A DNA stretch of 37,345 nucleotides from Nitrosopumilus sp. H13 (GTDB lineage: Archaea > Thermoproteota > Nitrososphaeria > Nitrososphaerales > Nitrosopumilaceae), in NCBI GenBank assembly GCA_003724285.1, contig RHFB01000033.1, positions 1 through 37,345 of the forward strand, in the 5' to 3' direction. The notes below the pieces were generated by a model that did not search any database, was not told the DNA's origin, and saw nothing but the letters and a program-made list of their open reading frames with translations. Positions 30,878-37,345 of the stretch are shown here, piece after piece. The translations under genes were made by a program, and so were the position numbers. The first letter of the stretch is position 1. Each line of letters starts with the position of its first letter.

Positions 30878-32623
30878 CTATCTTGACTCGTCCACGCAAA
30901 AGGTGACTAGTGCAGACGAGGCGGCAGATTCAGAGACCAAAAAGTTGAGCGCATCTGCAATCTTTTTGTCATCTGGCTCTGCTCCGGACACGGTTCCCGG
31001 AAGTATGGTAAATATTCTGACCCGGGATCTCAGGACGTCGCTTAGCTCCTGGTTTACCGTGGTGGTAAACGGCCTGAGCGCCCCGCGAAACACCTCAGTC
31101 TGAGCCCTCTGCGCCCCGGTTATTTTTTTGCCAACTGGCAGATCCGGGCCTATTATCATGACTGCCCCTTTTGCATCCTTGTAGAGGCGGGGATCCCTGC
31201 CTCCTCCAGGAACAAACTGCTCTAGCGCCTTTTGTGATACCATGGACGGCGTCAGAATGAACTTTTCAACCAGCCCGTCCCATTCTGCACGTGACAGTCC
31301 TGTCAGCCTTGTATCTGCCAGGCTTCCAGTGACGTGCACCACGGCCCGAATCTGTCCAATATTCTTCCTTGCCGTATCGAGCCAGCGCCCCACCTCGTCC
31401 GGACTTGCAACATCTATCACATGGGAGTGAAATCGCGAGCTGATGTACTCTTGAACCTCTGGAGGAGCATTACTTGAGATAAAGCATGCCGCCTTGGCGC
31501 CGTTCTTCTCCACGTGCCGCGCCAGAAACTCCACCCTCTTGGCATCCCTCATGGTGCCGGCATCGACTGTAAACACGACTGCGTCCCCAAAGTCAGGCTG
31601 ATGGACTCCCGGGGTGGCGGTGCCGATGTGGGCCTTTACCGGATAAAACACCCTGTCCCCCGGAACCACCTTGCCGTTTAAAATCCTGGATATCTCCTCG
31701 TCGCACAAATTCAGGACAGATTCTGCCACCTGCTCTTGCGATAGAAACTCCCTGTTTGCAATCATGTGCGACGTGTTGTTTTGGACTTTTTCTGCAATGC
31801 TCTGAATCTTTTCTAGCAGGCTTGCAAGCGTGTCTGCGTCTGCCCCGAGCTTTTCAGCGGCCTTTGCAACGCCCTCTTTTACCACGGCCTCGCCTTCTCC
31901 AAGCAGCGGCAGCAGTTCCTTGCTTGCCGCATCCACATGCTCTGGATCGAGGCTCTCAAACCCGCTCACCCTCATAAACTCTGATGCGGCCTTTGGATAT
32001 ACGGTCTTGTAAATCCTGTCCGAATGCACCGGTCCGGGATTTGTCGCAATCGATATTATTCCCCTGTCTACTAGCTCCCACGACATGGCCTCTGCCAGAC
32101 GGTTCTTTGCCCCCTGTGAGGCCGTGTAGGGGCTTCTGAACCTGTACGGTCTCTGCTCAAGCGGTCTCTCTTCTGTAAAGAACGTAGATATCGTGATTAT
32201 CTTGCCCCCCTCCTTCATCACCTGAAGCCCCTGCACAGAGCACCAGAACGTCCCGGTGAGATGAATCTTCACCGTGCTCTTGAACTCGTCAAGCGGTGCG
32301 TTTGCAAAGCATGTTACGGGCCCGGAGACTCCTGCATTATTAATTATATAATCTACAACAATGCCGTCGTTCTTTAGAGCGGCAAACATGTCGTTTATCC
32401 CCTTTTCCTCGCTGACATCCACGCCAGAGAATATCCTCACAGTCGAGCCCGTGTTTTTTTGGGAAATTATCCCCTCTAGCATCCCTGCCGCATCCTCCAG
32501 CGGCTCTCTTCGCCTGCCAAGGATTATCACGCTTGCCCCGTTCTCTACAAACTTTTTTGCAATGGCCCTGCCAATTCCAGTGCCGCTGCCAGTTATCAAT
32601 GCCGTCTTGCCCTGAAATTTCAA
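30878..32623 (-). CDS. Double short-chain dehydrogenase resembling the N-terminal half of Chloroflexus malonyl-CoA reductase
   Basis: The 581-residue protein opens with an SDR domain: nucleotide motif ALITGSGTGIGRAI, NNAG at 95-98, catalytic-serine region IITISTFF, and the active-site segment SPYTASQGAKNRL, then NPGPVHSDRI. A helical region (residues ~230-290) leads to a second, degenerate SDR-like domain (VFTVDAGTMRDAKRV, IRAVVHVTGS, RIFTILPGTVSG). Tandem complete-plus-degenerate SDRs with GPxxSDRI resemble the ~550-residue N-terminal part of Chloroflexus malonyl-CoA reductase, which reduces malonate semialdehyde to 3-hydroxypropionate. The usual YxxxK is Y166-x3-Gln170, so the catalytic Lys is replaced, although a Lys follows at 173. 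TTG 32623 is the start, supported by TATA spacing. A role in the 3-hydroxypropionate/4-hydroxybutyrate cycle is attractive but unproven. Confidence 0.8.
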   Translation of the reverse strand: MKFQGKTALITGSGTGIGRAIAKKFVENGASVIILGRRREPLEDAAGMLEGIISQKNTGSTVRIFSGVDVSEEKGINDMFAALKNDGIVVDYIINNAGVSGPVTCFANAPLDEFKSTVKIHLTGTFWCSVQGLQVMKEGGKIITISTFFTEERPLEQRPYRFRSPYTASQGAKNRLAEAMSWELVDRGIISIATNPGPVHSDRIYKTVYPKAASEFMRVSGFESLDPEHVDAASKELLPLLGEGEAVVKEGVAKAAEKLGADADTLASLLEKIQSIAEKVQNNTSHMIANREFLSQEQVAESVLNLCDEEISRILNGKVVPGDRVFYPVKAHIGTATPGVHQPDFGDAVVFTVDAGTMRDAKRVEFLARHVEKNGAKAACFISSNAPPEVQEYISSRFHSHVIDVASPDEVGRWLDTARKNIGQIRAVVHVTGSLADTRLTGLSRAEWDGLVEKFILTPSMVSQKALEQFVPGGGRDPRLYKDAKGAVMIIGPDLPVGKKITGAQRAQTEVFRGALRPFTTTVNQELSDVLRSRVRIFTILPGTVSGAEPDDKKIADALNFLVSESAASSALVTFCVDESR

Positions 32624-32645
32624 CTATCATTCCCCTGAATCCCTT

Positions 32646-32656
32646 GTTATTTAATC
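32646..32656 (-). promoter_or_regulatory. TATA-like box for the double-SDR gene
   Basis: The reverse strand reads GATTAAATAAC, centred 28 nt upstream of TTG 32623. Confidence 0.5.
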
Positions 32657-32690
32657 AAATTGATCCCGGATTCGTGCCTCGTTATTAATG

Positions 32691-32715
32691 ACAGTATGCA
32701 CAGTATGAATACTGT
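32691..32715. repeat. Direct plus inverted heptamer repeat over a small-gene start
   Basis: ACAGTAT occurs at 32691-32697 and again at 32700-32706, and its reverse complement ATACTGT at 32709-32715. The last two form a 16-bp palindrome (2-nt centre) covering ATG 32705. It could be an operator or an RNA hairpin at the start codon. Confidence 0.5.
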
Positions 32716-32848
32716 GTTGATGATTGATAATAACCTGTCAGCAGCAAACCAGTTCATGAGCCAGAAACTCCAAAAAGGCGACTCGCTGTACCCGCGGATA
32801 ATCCGCGAGTTCGATGATGACGACGAACCGATGCTTTACCGCCACTGA
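32705..32848 (+). CDS. Small acidic protein, unknown function
   Basis: From ATG 32705 this encodes 47 residues: a hydrophobic start, then a polar helix (SAANQFMSQKLQKGDSLYPR), and an acidic end (IIREFDDDDEPMLYRH). The composition is sensible and the T-rich stretch after the stop looks like a terminator, both of which support a real gene. The exact start is uncertain: ATG 32696, 32705 and 32720 are all in frame, and a TATA-like GTTATTAA at 32681 would fit a start near 32714-32720. No family is recognised. The start region is covered by an inverted repeat. Confidence 0.5.
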   Translation: MNTVLMIDNNLSAANQFMSQKLQKGDSLYPRIIREFDDDDEPMLYRH

Positions 32849-32850
32849 TA

Positions 32851-32863
32851 TTTTTTATCTTTT
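32851..32863 (+). terminator. T-rich archaeal-type terminator
   Basis: TTTTTTATCTTTT begins 2 nt after the stop of the small acidic ORF. Archaeal RNA polymerase terminates at such T runs without needing a hairpin. Confidence 0.45.
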
Positions 32864-32891
32864 GCCATTCATGGGCGGGTCACAATCAATC

Positions 32892-32900
32892 TTTATTTTA
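32892..32900 (+). promoter_or_regulatory. TATA-like box for the two-gene unit at 32922
   Basis: TTTATTTTA is centred 26 nt before ATG 32922. Confidence 0.5.
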
Positions 32901-32921
32901 GGGTGCGGCTGACGGTATCTG

Positions 32922-33158
32922 ATGCACGACGAGGAGCCCGACACGTTTGTCTACAAGACATGGCCTGAAAAGTTCAGCGACATGCTAGGGGAGATAGGCG
33001 TGGACTCGGAGGCGATGGAGATCGGGACCGACGACGTGGAACTAGGCGACTATTACTCTAGGAACTTTGCCCAGACTCCCAGAATGATTACAAACAGGGG
33101 CTGCGTTGACGTCAAAAACTCCAATATTGACGTGGTGCAGATAATACAAAAGGGATGA
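32922..33158 (+). CDS. Small acidic protein of unknown function
   Basis: The 78-residue protein starts MHDEEPDTFVYKTWPEKFSD. A helix (KFSDMLGEIGVD) is followed by an acidic linker (EIGTDDVELGDYYSRNF) and a C-terminal strand-like end (RGCVDVKNSNIDVVQIIQKG). It has no signal peptide, membrane segment or recognised motif. The start is leaderless by TATA spacing. The stop is 4 nt before the next ATG, so it is probably co-transcribed and coupled with the 124-aa gene. Confidence 0.65.
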   Translation: MHDEEPDTFVYKTWPEKFSDMLGEIGVDSEAMEIGTDDVELGDYYSRNFAQTPRMITNRGCVDVKNSNIDVVQIIQKG

Positions 33159-33162
33159 AAAG

Positions 33163-33537
33163 ATGCAGGATCCAAATCCGATTCCATGGGGTGCTCAGGA
33201 CAGGTTTCAGGCGCATTTCATCGTGAGAAAAGATCCGGGCACTTTTAAGGACTATGTCGCAAGGACGCGCCTGACCACCAGGGGCCACTTTGCCGCAAAG
33301 ACAGTCGACAAGGTGGGCTGGAACGGGGCAGGCAAGCTGGCAGTCGCGCTTGATGCCGATTCAGAGCTCAACGCAATGATTGCAAAACAGACAGTCCATG
33401 ACGCCACTATCTACATCGAGCCCACAGAGGGGGTCGTGCGCATACGCAGCAAGTGGGATAATCATATCGCGTTTGGGATCACAAAGGATCTCTACGAGAT
33501 TTATGACCGCATCGCCGGCCACATAAAGTCCATCTAG
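33163..33537 (+). CDS. Protein of unknown function co-transcribed with the preceding ORF
   Basis: The 124-residue protein starts MQDPNPIPWGAQDRFQAHFI. It is a mixed alpha/beta chain: TFKDYVARTRLTTRGHFAAK, KLAVALDADSELNAMIAKQT as strand-helix, then a beta-rich segment TIYIEPTEGVVRIRSKWDNH and a final helix DLYEIYDRIAGHI. No catalytic motif is recognised. It lies 4 nt after the previous stop and lacks its own promoter. Its stop shares CTAG with the convergent endA stop. Confidence 0.68.
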   Translation: MQDPNPIPWGAQDRFQAHFIVRKDPGTFKDYVARTRLTTRGHFAAKTVDKVGWNGAGKLAVALDADSELNAMIAKQTVHDATIYIEPTEGVVRIRSKWDNHIAFGITKDLYEIYDRIAGHIKSI

Positions 33538-34070
33538 GCCTTCCACCAGTCAAGTGCCAGATATTCCACCCCTTTGCCGCTTGGCACGGCAAAGATAAAC
33601 TGCTTTTTAACCGTGGTTGCAAGCCTGCCTGCAAGTACCACCCCGGTGGACGTGACCGGCTCGCTCCGGTTGTAGACCCTGACCAGGTACGGCGCATGGT
33701 CTATTCCGGGCCCCTTTTCATACACTGCAAAGTCGCAGCCAAACTTTATCCCCGGATTTACAATGTACCCCTTGTCTCTAAAGTCCTTGTAGACCATGTA
33801 CTTTTTCTCAAAGTCATAGTGCTCGTTTTTGCATATCTCGCCTAATTTCTTTGCATCCATCTTTTTCTTTGCCCTGTGTATGGTGATCTTTTTGTTCTCT
33901 AGCAGGTACAGCCCTTCGATCAAATCCAGAACCAGCGGCGCGTCAATCTCCTCTACCTTTGGCTTTGGAATGCCTATCGGCTTGCCATAGTATCCCCCAC
34001 CGAACAGCTTTTTGGAATCCTCAATGTCCCATACGATGATCCTGTTCTCTATCAGCTCGCCTTTGATCAT
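33534..34070 (-). CDS. endA: tRNA-splicing endonuclease (EndA), homotetramer-type length
   Basis: The 178-residue protein matches archaeal tRNA intron endonuclease. An N-terminal domain contains LVLDLIEGLYLLENKKITIH. The C-terminal catalytic domain has GYIVNPGIKFGCDFAVYEKGPG, with catalytic Tyr (about 117), His125 in GIDHAPYLV, and Lys 155 or 156 in TTVKKQFIFA, positions close to the Methanocaldococcus jannaschii triad. It cuts bulge-helix-bulge motifs in pre-tRNA and, in some archaea, pre-rRNA and mRNA introns. The length is that of an alpha-type subunit; a partner beta subunit elsewhere cannot be excluded. The ATG at 34070 is 25 nt from a TATA-like box. It overlaps the convergent gene by 4 nt. 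Its relevance to the interrupted carB is discussed in the findings. Confidence 0.94.
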   Translation of the reverse strand: MIKGELIENRIIVWDIEDSKKLFGGGYYGKPIGIPKPKVEEIDAPLVLDLIEGLYLLENKKITIHRAKKKMDAKKLGEICKNEHYDFEKKYMVYKDFRDKGYIVNPGIKFGCDFAVYEKGPGIDHAPYLVRVYNRSEPVTSTGVVLAGRLATTVKKQFIFAVPSGKGVEYLALDWWKA

Positions 34071-34090
34071 ACAGTAAGGCGGGCCAGTCA

Positions 34091-34099
34091 GTATATGAT
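34091..34099 (-). promoter_or_regulatory. TATA-like box for endA
   Basis: The reverse strand reads ATCATATAC, centred 25 nt upstream of ATG 34070, within the short gap after the PhoU-like gene. Confidence 0.4.
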
Positions 34100-34100
34100 T

Positions 34101-34754
34101 CTAGAGGCTGAGCGCAAGCAGTATGAAAGAGTCAGAGACCCTCTGGCACTTGTCTGCCATCTCTTCAATCCCCTCTATTACGTCCTTTATGAGCATGATC
34201 TCCTTTGTGTTTGAGACCTCTGAGAGCAGCTTTATCGTCGCGTCCCTGTATTTTATGTCGATCTCCCTCTCGATGGTCTGCGTCTCTTGTGCCAGCTCTA
34301 TGGCGTTGGCAGTGTTTGTAGTCAGGCTGCGGATTATCTCGTTGAGCTTGTAGACCTGGTCTACTACCAGCTCTATCAGTACCGTGATGTCCTTGTCAAG
34401 CTTTGTACTCTTGAGGGTGCTGACCTTTACGTTTGAGAGCTTGAATGAAATGCCCGTAATGTATCCGGCGATCTCATCCATCGTATATGCGGTATTGAGC
34501 AGGTTCTCCCTGTTCATTATCAGGCCTCCCACGTCTGCAACCTCGCGCGTGATCTTTCTTCTCAGGTTCTCCACGTCCTCCTCTATGGAGGAGATCTGCT
34601 CTATGGCGTTCTTGATTCCCTTTTTGTCCTTTTTTATCATCAGCTCTGGCACGGTTGCAAGCTCCCTTGAGGCGTGCAGGATGCGGCTGATCTCGTCTTG
34701 CAGGACAGCGATAGCCTTTCGCTTTGCCTGAACTTCCAACTCCCCGCTATACAT
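34101..34754 (-). CDS. PhoU-like / DUF47-like helical protein
   Basis: The 217-residue protein is entirely helical with repeating heptad character (AVLQDEISRILHASRELATV, KNAIEQISSIEEDVENLRRK, NTAYTMDEIAGYITGISFKL). It ends with the acidic segment MLIKDVIEGIEEMADKCQRVSD, which matches the conserved last-helix motif of DUF47/PhoU-like proteins that pair with Pit-type phosphate transporters. It probably binds metal and regulates phosphate uptake. No phosphate transporter is adjacent. ATG 34754 fits the TATA-like box (34779-34787) better than GTG 34766. Confidence 0.78.
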   Translation of the reverse strand: MYSGELEVQAKRKAIAVLQDEISRILHASRELATVPELMIKKDKKGIKNAIEQISSIEEDVENLRRKITREVADVGGLIMNRENLLNTAYTMDEIAGYITGISFKLSNVKVSTLKSTKLDKDITVLIELVVDQVYKLNEIIRSLTTNTANAIELAQETQTIEREIDIKYRDATIKLLSEVSNTKEIMLIKDVIEGIEEMADKCQRVSDSFILLALSL

Positions 34755-34778
34755 AACTGAAGGCACACGCCTCCAAGG

Positions 34779-34787
34779 TAATTTAAA
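34779..34787 (-). promoter_or_regulatory. TATA-like box for the PhoU-like gene
   Basis: The reverse strand contains TTTAAATTA, centred 29 nt upstream of ATG 34754. Confidence 0.45.
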
Positions 34788-34809
34788 CCCTGTATGATCT
34801 GCCCCCGGC

Positions 34810-36576
34810 TCACATCAGGCTCTTGTCGTGCGCCACCTTTTTTTGCCCGTGGTACAGCGTGGCGACCTCTTCGTTTGTGGACGCGTCTTCTGCCCCCTTT
34901 TCATCCCTTATCTTGCCGGTAAACTTTGGAAAGCGCAGGGCAAATCCGGCGCCCTTTCGTACTGTGTCAAGACCCGCCTTGTGTATGGGGCTGAGCGTAA
35001 TCTCTGATGCGACCACCTCTATTACCAGCTCTGGCTCAAACCACACGTCTGGCTCCATCTCGCTGCGCACCCTCGGGTTCTTTTTGATCACCACCTTTGG
35101 CTTTAGAATCTGGTACAGCTGATCCAGGCTCTCATCGGAGAACCCGGTGCCCACCTTGCAGATGCTGGTAAACACGTTCCCGTCAATATCATACGTGGCA
35201 AGCAGCAGCGTCCCATAGCTGCCGGTCCTCCTGCCCCTTCCAAAAAAGCCGCCTATCACGACTAGATCCAGGCTGTCGCCAAGATCGTTTTGGTACTCGC
35301 GCTTTAGCTTGAGCCAGTTGCTGCCCCTAGAGCCTGCCTGGTACTGGCTGTCCAGCCTCTTTAGCATGAGTCCCTCGCTTCCCGCATTGATGCTGTCCTC
35401 CATAAAGTCCTGCACCTCGCCGCTGTTGCCTGCCTTTCTCATCTGAATGCACCTTGCATACTCGTCGCTCTTTACCACCCTCTCAAGCATTGCCCGCCTG
35501 TCTGTATATGGCATATCCAGACAGCTGGCCCCGTCACAGTAAAGGATGTCAAAAAAGTTCACAGTTATTGGATACTCGGCTACTGCCTTTTCTATCTTGT
35601 ACTTTCTTCTGCGGTGCATCAGCTCCTGGAACGGGAGAAACTCCCCCGTGTTCTCATTTACTGCCACCGCCTCTGCCTCTAGTATCGCATCCCCGGCATC
35701 TATTATTTCCGGGATCTTTTCAATTATGTCCGGATAGTATGCAGAAATGTCCTCAAGCCTCCTTGAGAATAATGCGACCCTGCCTCCCCCGGTGTGAATC
35801 TGCACGCGCTCGCCGTCAAGCTTGTACTCTGCTGCAAACTCGCCTCCAAATTTTTCCACCGCCTCCTCCTGGCTCTTTACCCTGTCTGCAAGCATGGGTC
35901 TGACCGGATTAAACAGCATCATCTTGAATTTTTTTACCGCATCGAGCCCGCCTGTCGCGACTGTCTCTGCCACCCTTCCAAGATCACTGGAGACGTTGTA
36001 TGCGTGCTCTAGCAGCCTCCTGTTTGCCTTGTCGCCTGTATACCTTGCCGCAAGCGCGTCCATCACAGTGTTCTCTGCCACGCCAAGCCGCATGGTTCCA
36101 AGCAGGATCTTTAGTATGTATTTGGCCTCTGGCGGACTCGCGTCATTGAGCAGGCTGGAGATGTACTTCATCTTCATGTCCTGTGAGCGCGACCCTTCCA
36201 GCCTTGCAATCTTGAAGAGCGTCTCGTATATCCGCTCGACTGTGATGTCTTGCGCCATAAACGTAGTCTGCGTCTTTTGGGACAGTATCTCAGACGCGGC
36301 ATGGCCCAGATCCCCCTCCTTTCTGTACTCGTCTTCGATGTTTTTTGCCGCAATTCCAGACGACTTTGAGATTGCGCGGATTGCGAGCTTTTCTGCGACT
36401 CCGAGCTCCACCCCCTCAAAGTCGGGTCTCAGCTTTCCCTGCATGAGGTATGTTATCCTTGCCACCACCTCATGCGGCGTCTGCTCGAACAAATCCACGA
36501 GATGCTGCGTCAGTTCCGTCCTTTTTCTTGTAGACTCCATGCGTCCAAACGCCTCTGCCAGGACTGAAAACTTCAC
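34810..36576 (-). CDS. lig: ATP-dependent DNA ligase, archaeal type
   Basis: The 588-residue ligase has an N-terminal DNA-binding helical domain (residues 1-~215). The adenylation domain has motif I EYKLDGERVQIH with the AMP-accepting Lys252, motif IIIa-like ITVNFFDILYCDG, motif IV GSEGLMLKRLDS and motif V NWLKLKREY. A C-terminal OB domain contains GGFFGRGRRTGSYGTLLLA and the final motif VVASEITLSPIH. It seals nicks in replication (Okazaki fragments) and repair. Length is standard for archaeal LigI-like enzymes. The start is GTG 36576, with a TATA-like box 25 nt upstream. It is near endA and repair genes but has its own promoter. Confidence 0.96.
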   Translation of the reverse strand: MKFSVLAEAFGRMESTRKRTELTQHLVDLFEQTPHEVVARITYLMQGKLRPDFEGVELGVAEKLAIRAISKSSGIAAKNIEDEYRKEGDLGHAASEILSQKTQTTFMAQDITVERIYETLFKIARLEGSRSQDMKMKYISSLLNDASPPEAKYILKILLGTMRLGVAENTVMDALAARYTGDKANRRLLEHAYNVSSDLGRVAETVATGGLDAVKKFKMMLFNPVRPMLADRVKSQEEAVEKFGGEFAAEYKLDGERVQIHTGGGRVALFSRRLEDISAYYPDIIEKIPEIIDAGDAILEAEAVAVNENTGEFLPFQELMHRRRKYKIEKAVAEYPITVNFFDILYCDGASCLDMPYTDRRAMLERVVKSDEYARCIQMRKAGNSGEVQDFMEDSINAGSEGLMLKRLDSQYQAGSRGSNWLKLKREYQNDLGDSLDLVVIGGFFGRGRRTGSYGTLLLATYDIDGNVFTSICKVGTGFSDESLDQLYQILKPKVVIKKNPRVRSEMEPDVWFEPELVIEVVASEITLSPIHKAGLDTVRKGAGFALRFPKFTGKIRDEKGAEDASTNEEVATLYHGQKKVAHDKSLM

Positions 36577-36596
36577 ACAATGCCTGCCTCATGCGT

Positions 36597-36605
36597 CAAT
36601 AAAAG
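36597..36605 (-). promoter_or_regulatory. TATA-like box for the DNA ligase gene
   Basis: The reverse strand reads CTTTTATTG, centred 25 nt upstream of GTG 36576, overlapping the 3' flank of the membrane-protein gene. Confidence 0.45.
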
Positions 36606-36608
36606 TAT

Positions 36609-37022
36609 CTAGATGTATCTAAAGATGGTGGGCTTTACAGACTTTGGATTATCAGATACCAGTGCAAAGTTGTTCGTAGGGTATGCACTTTTGTACTGTT
36701 TCATAAAGCTCCATGCCACGTCGTGTGTCTTAAAATCTGTCCTGATCCCGTCGATATGGCTCTTTTTCCCAAACACGTCAAAGACTACGACTGCGTATTT
36801 TTTGGGGCGGCTGTGCGGCTTTGCCTTGAGAAGCCAGGCAAGGGCAAACACAAAGACGGATCCCAGAACCACATACTCGCCTGCCACCTTGAAAAAGGCC
36901 ATGATTACCCCGGGTATTGTCTGCCCAAAGAGGACTATGATAAAGTTTGAAAACGAGATCACAGCCAGGGCAGTAAAGACATATGTCTTCCAGTCAAATA
37001 CCCTGAGAATCCCCTTTTGCAT
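36609..37022 (-). CDS. Two-helix membrane protein with a C-terminal cytoplasmic domain
   Basis: The 137-residue protein starts with a short basic cap (MQKGILRVFDWK). Two or possibly three hydrophobic segments follow (TYVFTALAVISFSNFIIVLF, then VIMAFFKVAGEYVVLGSVFVFALAWLL), and then a basic soluble domain of ~65 residues (KKYAVVVFDVFGKKSHIDGI, then HDVAWSFMKQYKSAYPTNNFALV). The soluble part looks like a small alpha/beta module. The positive-inside rule places it in the cytoplasm. No family is recognised. ATG 37022 lies 25 nt from a TATA-like box. Confidence 0.68.
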   Translation of the reverse strand: MQKGILRVFDWKTYVFTALAVISFSNFIIVLFGQTIPGVIMAFFKVAGEYVVLGSVFVFALAWLLKAKPHSRPKKYAVVVFDVFGKKSHIDGIRTDFKTHDVAWSFMKQYKSAYPTNNFALVSDNPKSVKPTIFRYI

Positions 37023-37042
37023 CTGTTTTTGTAATTCCTTTT

Positions 37043-37050
37043 TTAATTTA
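37043..37050 (-). promoter_or_regulatory. TATA-like box for the membrane-protein gene
   Basis: TTAATTTA (reverse TAAATTAA) is centred 25 nt upstream of ATG 37022. Confidence 0.5.
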
Positions 37051-37082
37051 ACTATTTCCTATGAAAAATCCATGCCATCAGA

Positions 37083-37337
37083 TCAGTCTGGATCCTCGTA
37101 TTTTTCCTTCTTTTGGCCGCCAGTGGCTCCCTCCATTGGCTTCATTTTGCTCTCTAGCACCTCCATCCTTGCCCGGTACCCCTCTGCGTACTCGAGCTCA
37201 GATGGCACGAGCGTTGCGGGGTGTATGAATCCCTGGCTCCTGATGGCCATGGCGCGCTTTGTTGCGATCTCCCTGATGTAATCCCAGTCCGGCGTGGAGA
37301 ACCCGTCAAAGGGCCCGGTAAACTTGCCCCCGTGCAT
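37083..37337 (-). CDS. Small acidic/basic protein of unknown function, possibly 5'-incomplete
   Basis: The ORF encodes 84 residues from ATG 37337: HGGKFTGPFDGFSTPDWDYI, a helix (REIATKRAMAIRSQGF), a short Pro-containing turn (IHPATLVPSELEYAEG), then a long polar helix and a charged tail (GGQKKEKYEDPD). The frame stays open through the last 8 bases of the window, so the real start may lie outside. No family is recognised. The lack of a visible promoter is due to the window edge. Confidence 0.6.
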   Translation of the reverse strand: MHGGKFTGPFDGFSTPDWDYIREIATKRAMAIRSQGFIHPATLVPSELEYAEGYRARMEVLESKMKPMEGATGGQKKEKYEDPD

Positions 37338-37345
37338 GCTAAAGA

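Noticed and set aside
30842-30886. 14-codon plus ORF (MHYFAFDLAMCGLS) before the double-SDR 3' end
   Set aside because: Too short and with no distinctive context; probably chance in AT-rich intergenic DNA.
35822-36622. 266-aa plus-strand ORF opposite the DNA ligase
   Set aside because: Ser/Ala-rich shadow frame; ligase motifs on the minus strand are complete.
1-37345. CRISPR arrays, insertion sequences, rRNA or tRNA genes
   Set aside because: No spaced direct repeats, transposase, terminal inverted repeats, rRNA-like or tRNA-like segment was seen by eye; a covariance-model scan would be decisive for tRNA.

Overview
The window reads as a chromosome segment of a marine ammonia-oxidising-type archaeon (Nitrososphaerota/Thaumarchaeota). 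The grounds are an ESCRT-III-like gene beside a MIT-AAA Vps4/CdvC ATPase, an archaeal AspRS, a tRNA splicing endonuclease, a TrmB regulator, a type 4 uracil-DNA glycosylase, a PIN-ATPase-KH protein, an archaeal ATP-dependent DNA ligase, and TATA boxes about 25 nt upstream of most start codons. The DNA is visibly GC-rich with many G/C third positions, which fits the sponge symbiont Cenarchaeum symbiosum or a relative better than Nitrosopumilus. That species-level guess is inference. Nothing phage- or transposon-like was seen, so this is dense housekeeping DNA with some accessory genes.

Layout. 1-3.1 kb: a truncated TrmB-family regulator, then a Cdv (ESCRT) cluster of an ESCRT-III-like protein, a helical ORF translationally coupled to it, and the Vps4-like ATPase CdvC. 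3.1-7.5 kb: carA-carB for carbamoyl phosphate, with carB interrupted by an in-frame UAA inside an apparent 21-nt insertion. 7.5-9.5 kb: metallophosphoesterase, SWIM zinc-finger protein, two small unknowns and A-type ATPase subunit F. 9.5-12 kb: zinc-dependent dehydrogenase, LsrF-type aldolase/thiolase and an NTF2-like protein. 12.1-16.9 kb: branched-chain amino acid genes ilvB-ilvH-leuA-leuB. 16.9-21.9 kb: a zinc-ribbon membrane protein, a membrane-anchored NDH-2-like flavoprotein carrying a C2H2 finger, two small proteins, AspRS and a solitary DNA methyltransferase. 22-25.7 kb: an orphan Opp/Dpp ATPase, an unknown, a VTT/DedA membrane protein, and a base-excision repair operon (a frameshifted small gene, udg, mpg). 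25.7-30.8 kb: PINA-type ATPase, DtxR-family regulator, exported DUF192 protein, secreted unknown, TauE/TSUP permease and a Cys/His-rich small protein next to a G10 tract. 30.8-37.3 kb: a double-SDR protein resembling the N-terminal half of Chloroflexus malonyl-CoA reductase, small unknowns, EndA, a PhoU-like protein, DNA ligase and a membrane protein.

Two architectural rules stand out. First, most genes have an AT-rich TATA-like box centred roughly 21-29 nt before the chosen start codon, suggesting largely leaderless transcripts and supporting several TTG/GTG starts. Second, convergent neighbours repeatedly overlap by exactly 4 nt, four times on a single CTAG that supplies TAG stops to both strands.

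The points most worth following are the interrupted carB (with the splicing endonuclease gene endA elsewhere in the window), the Cdv cluster with its unassigned middle ORF, the membrane/zinc-finger/NDH-2 fusion, the MCR-like double SDR with an altered catalytic motif, the single-base frameshift upstream of udg, and the G10 tract placed between a TATA box and a start codon.
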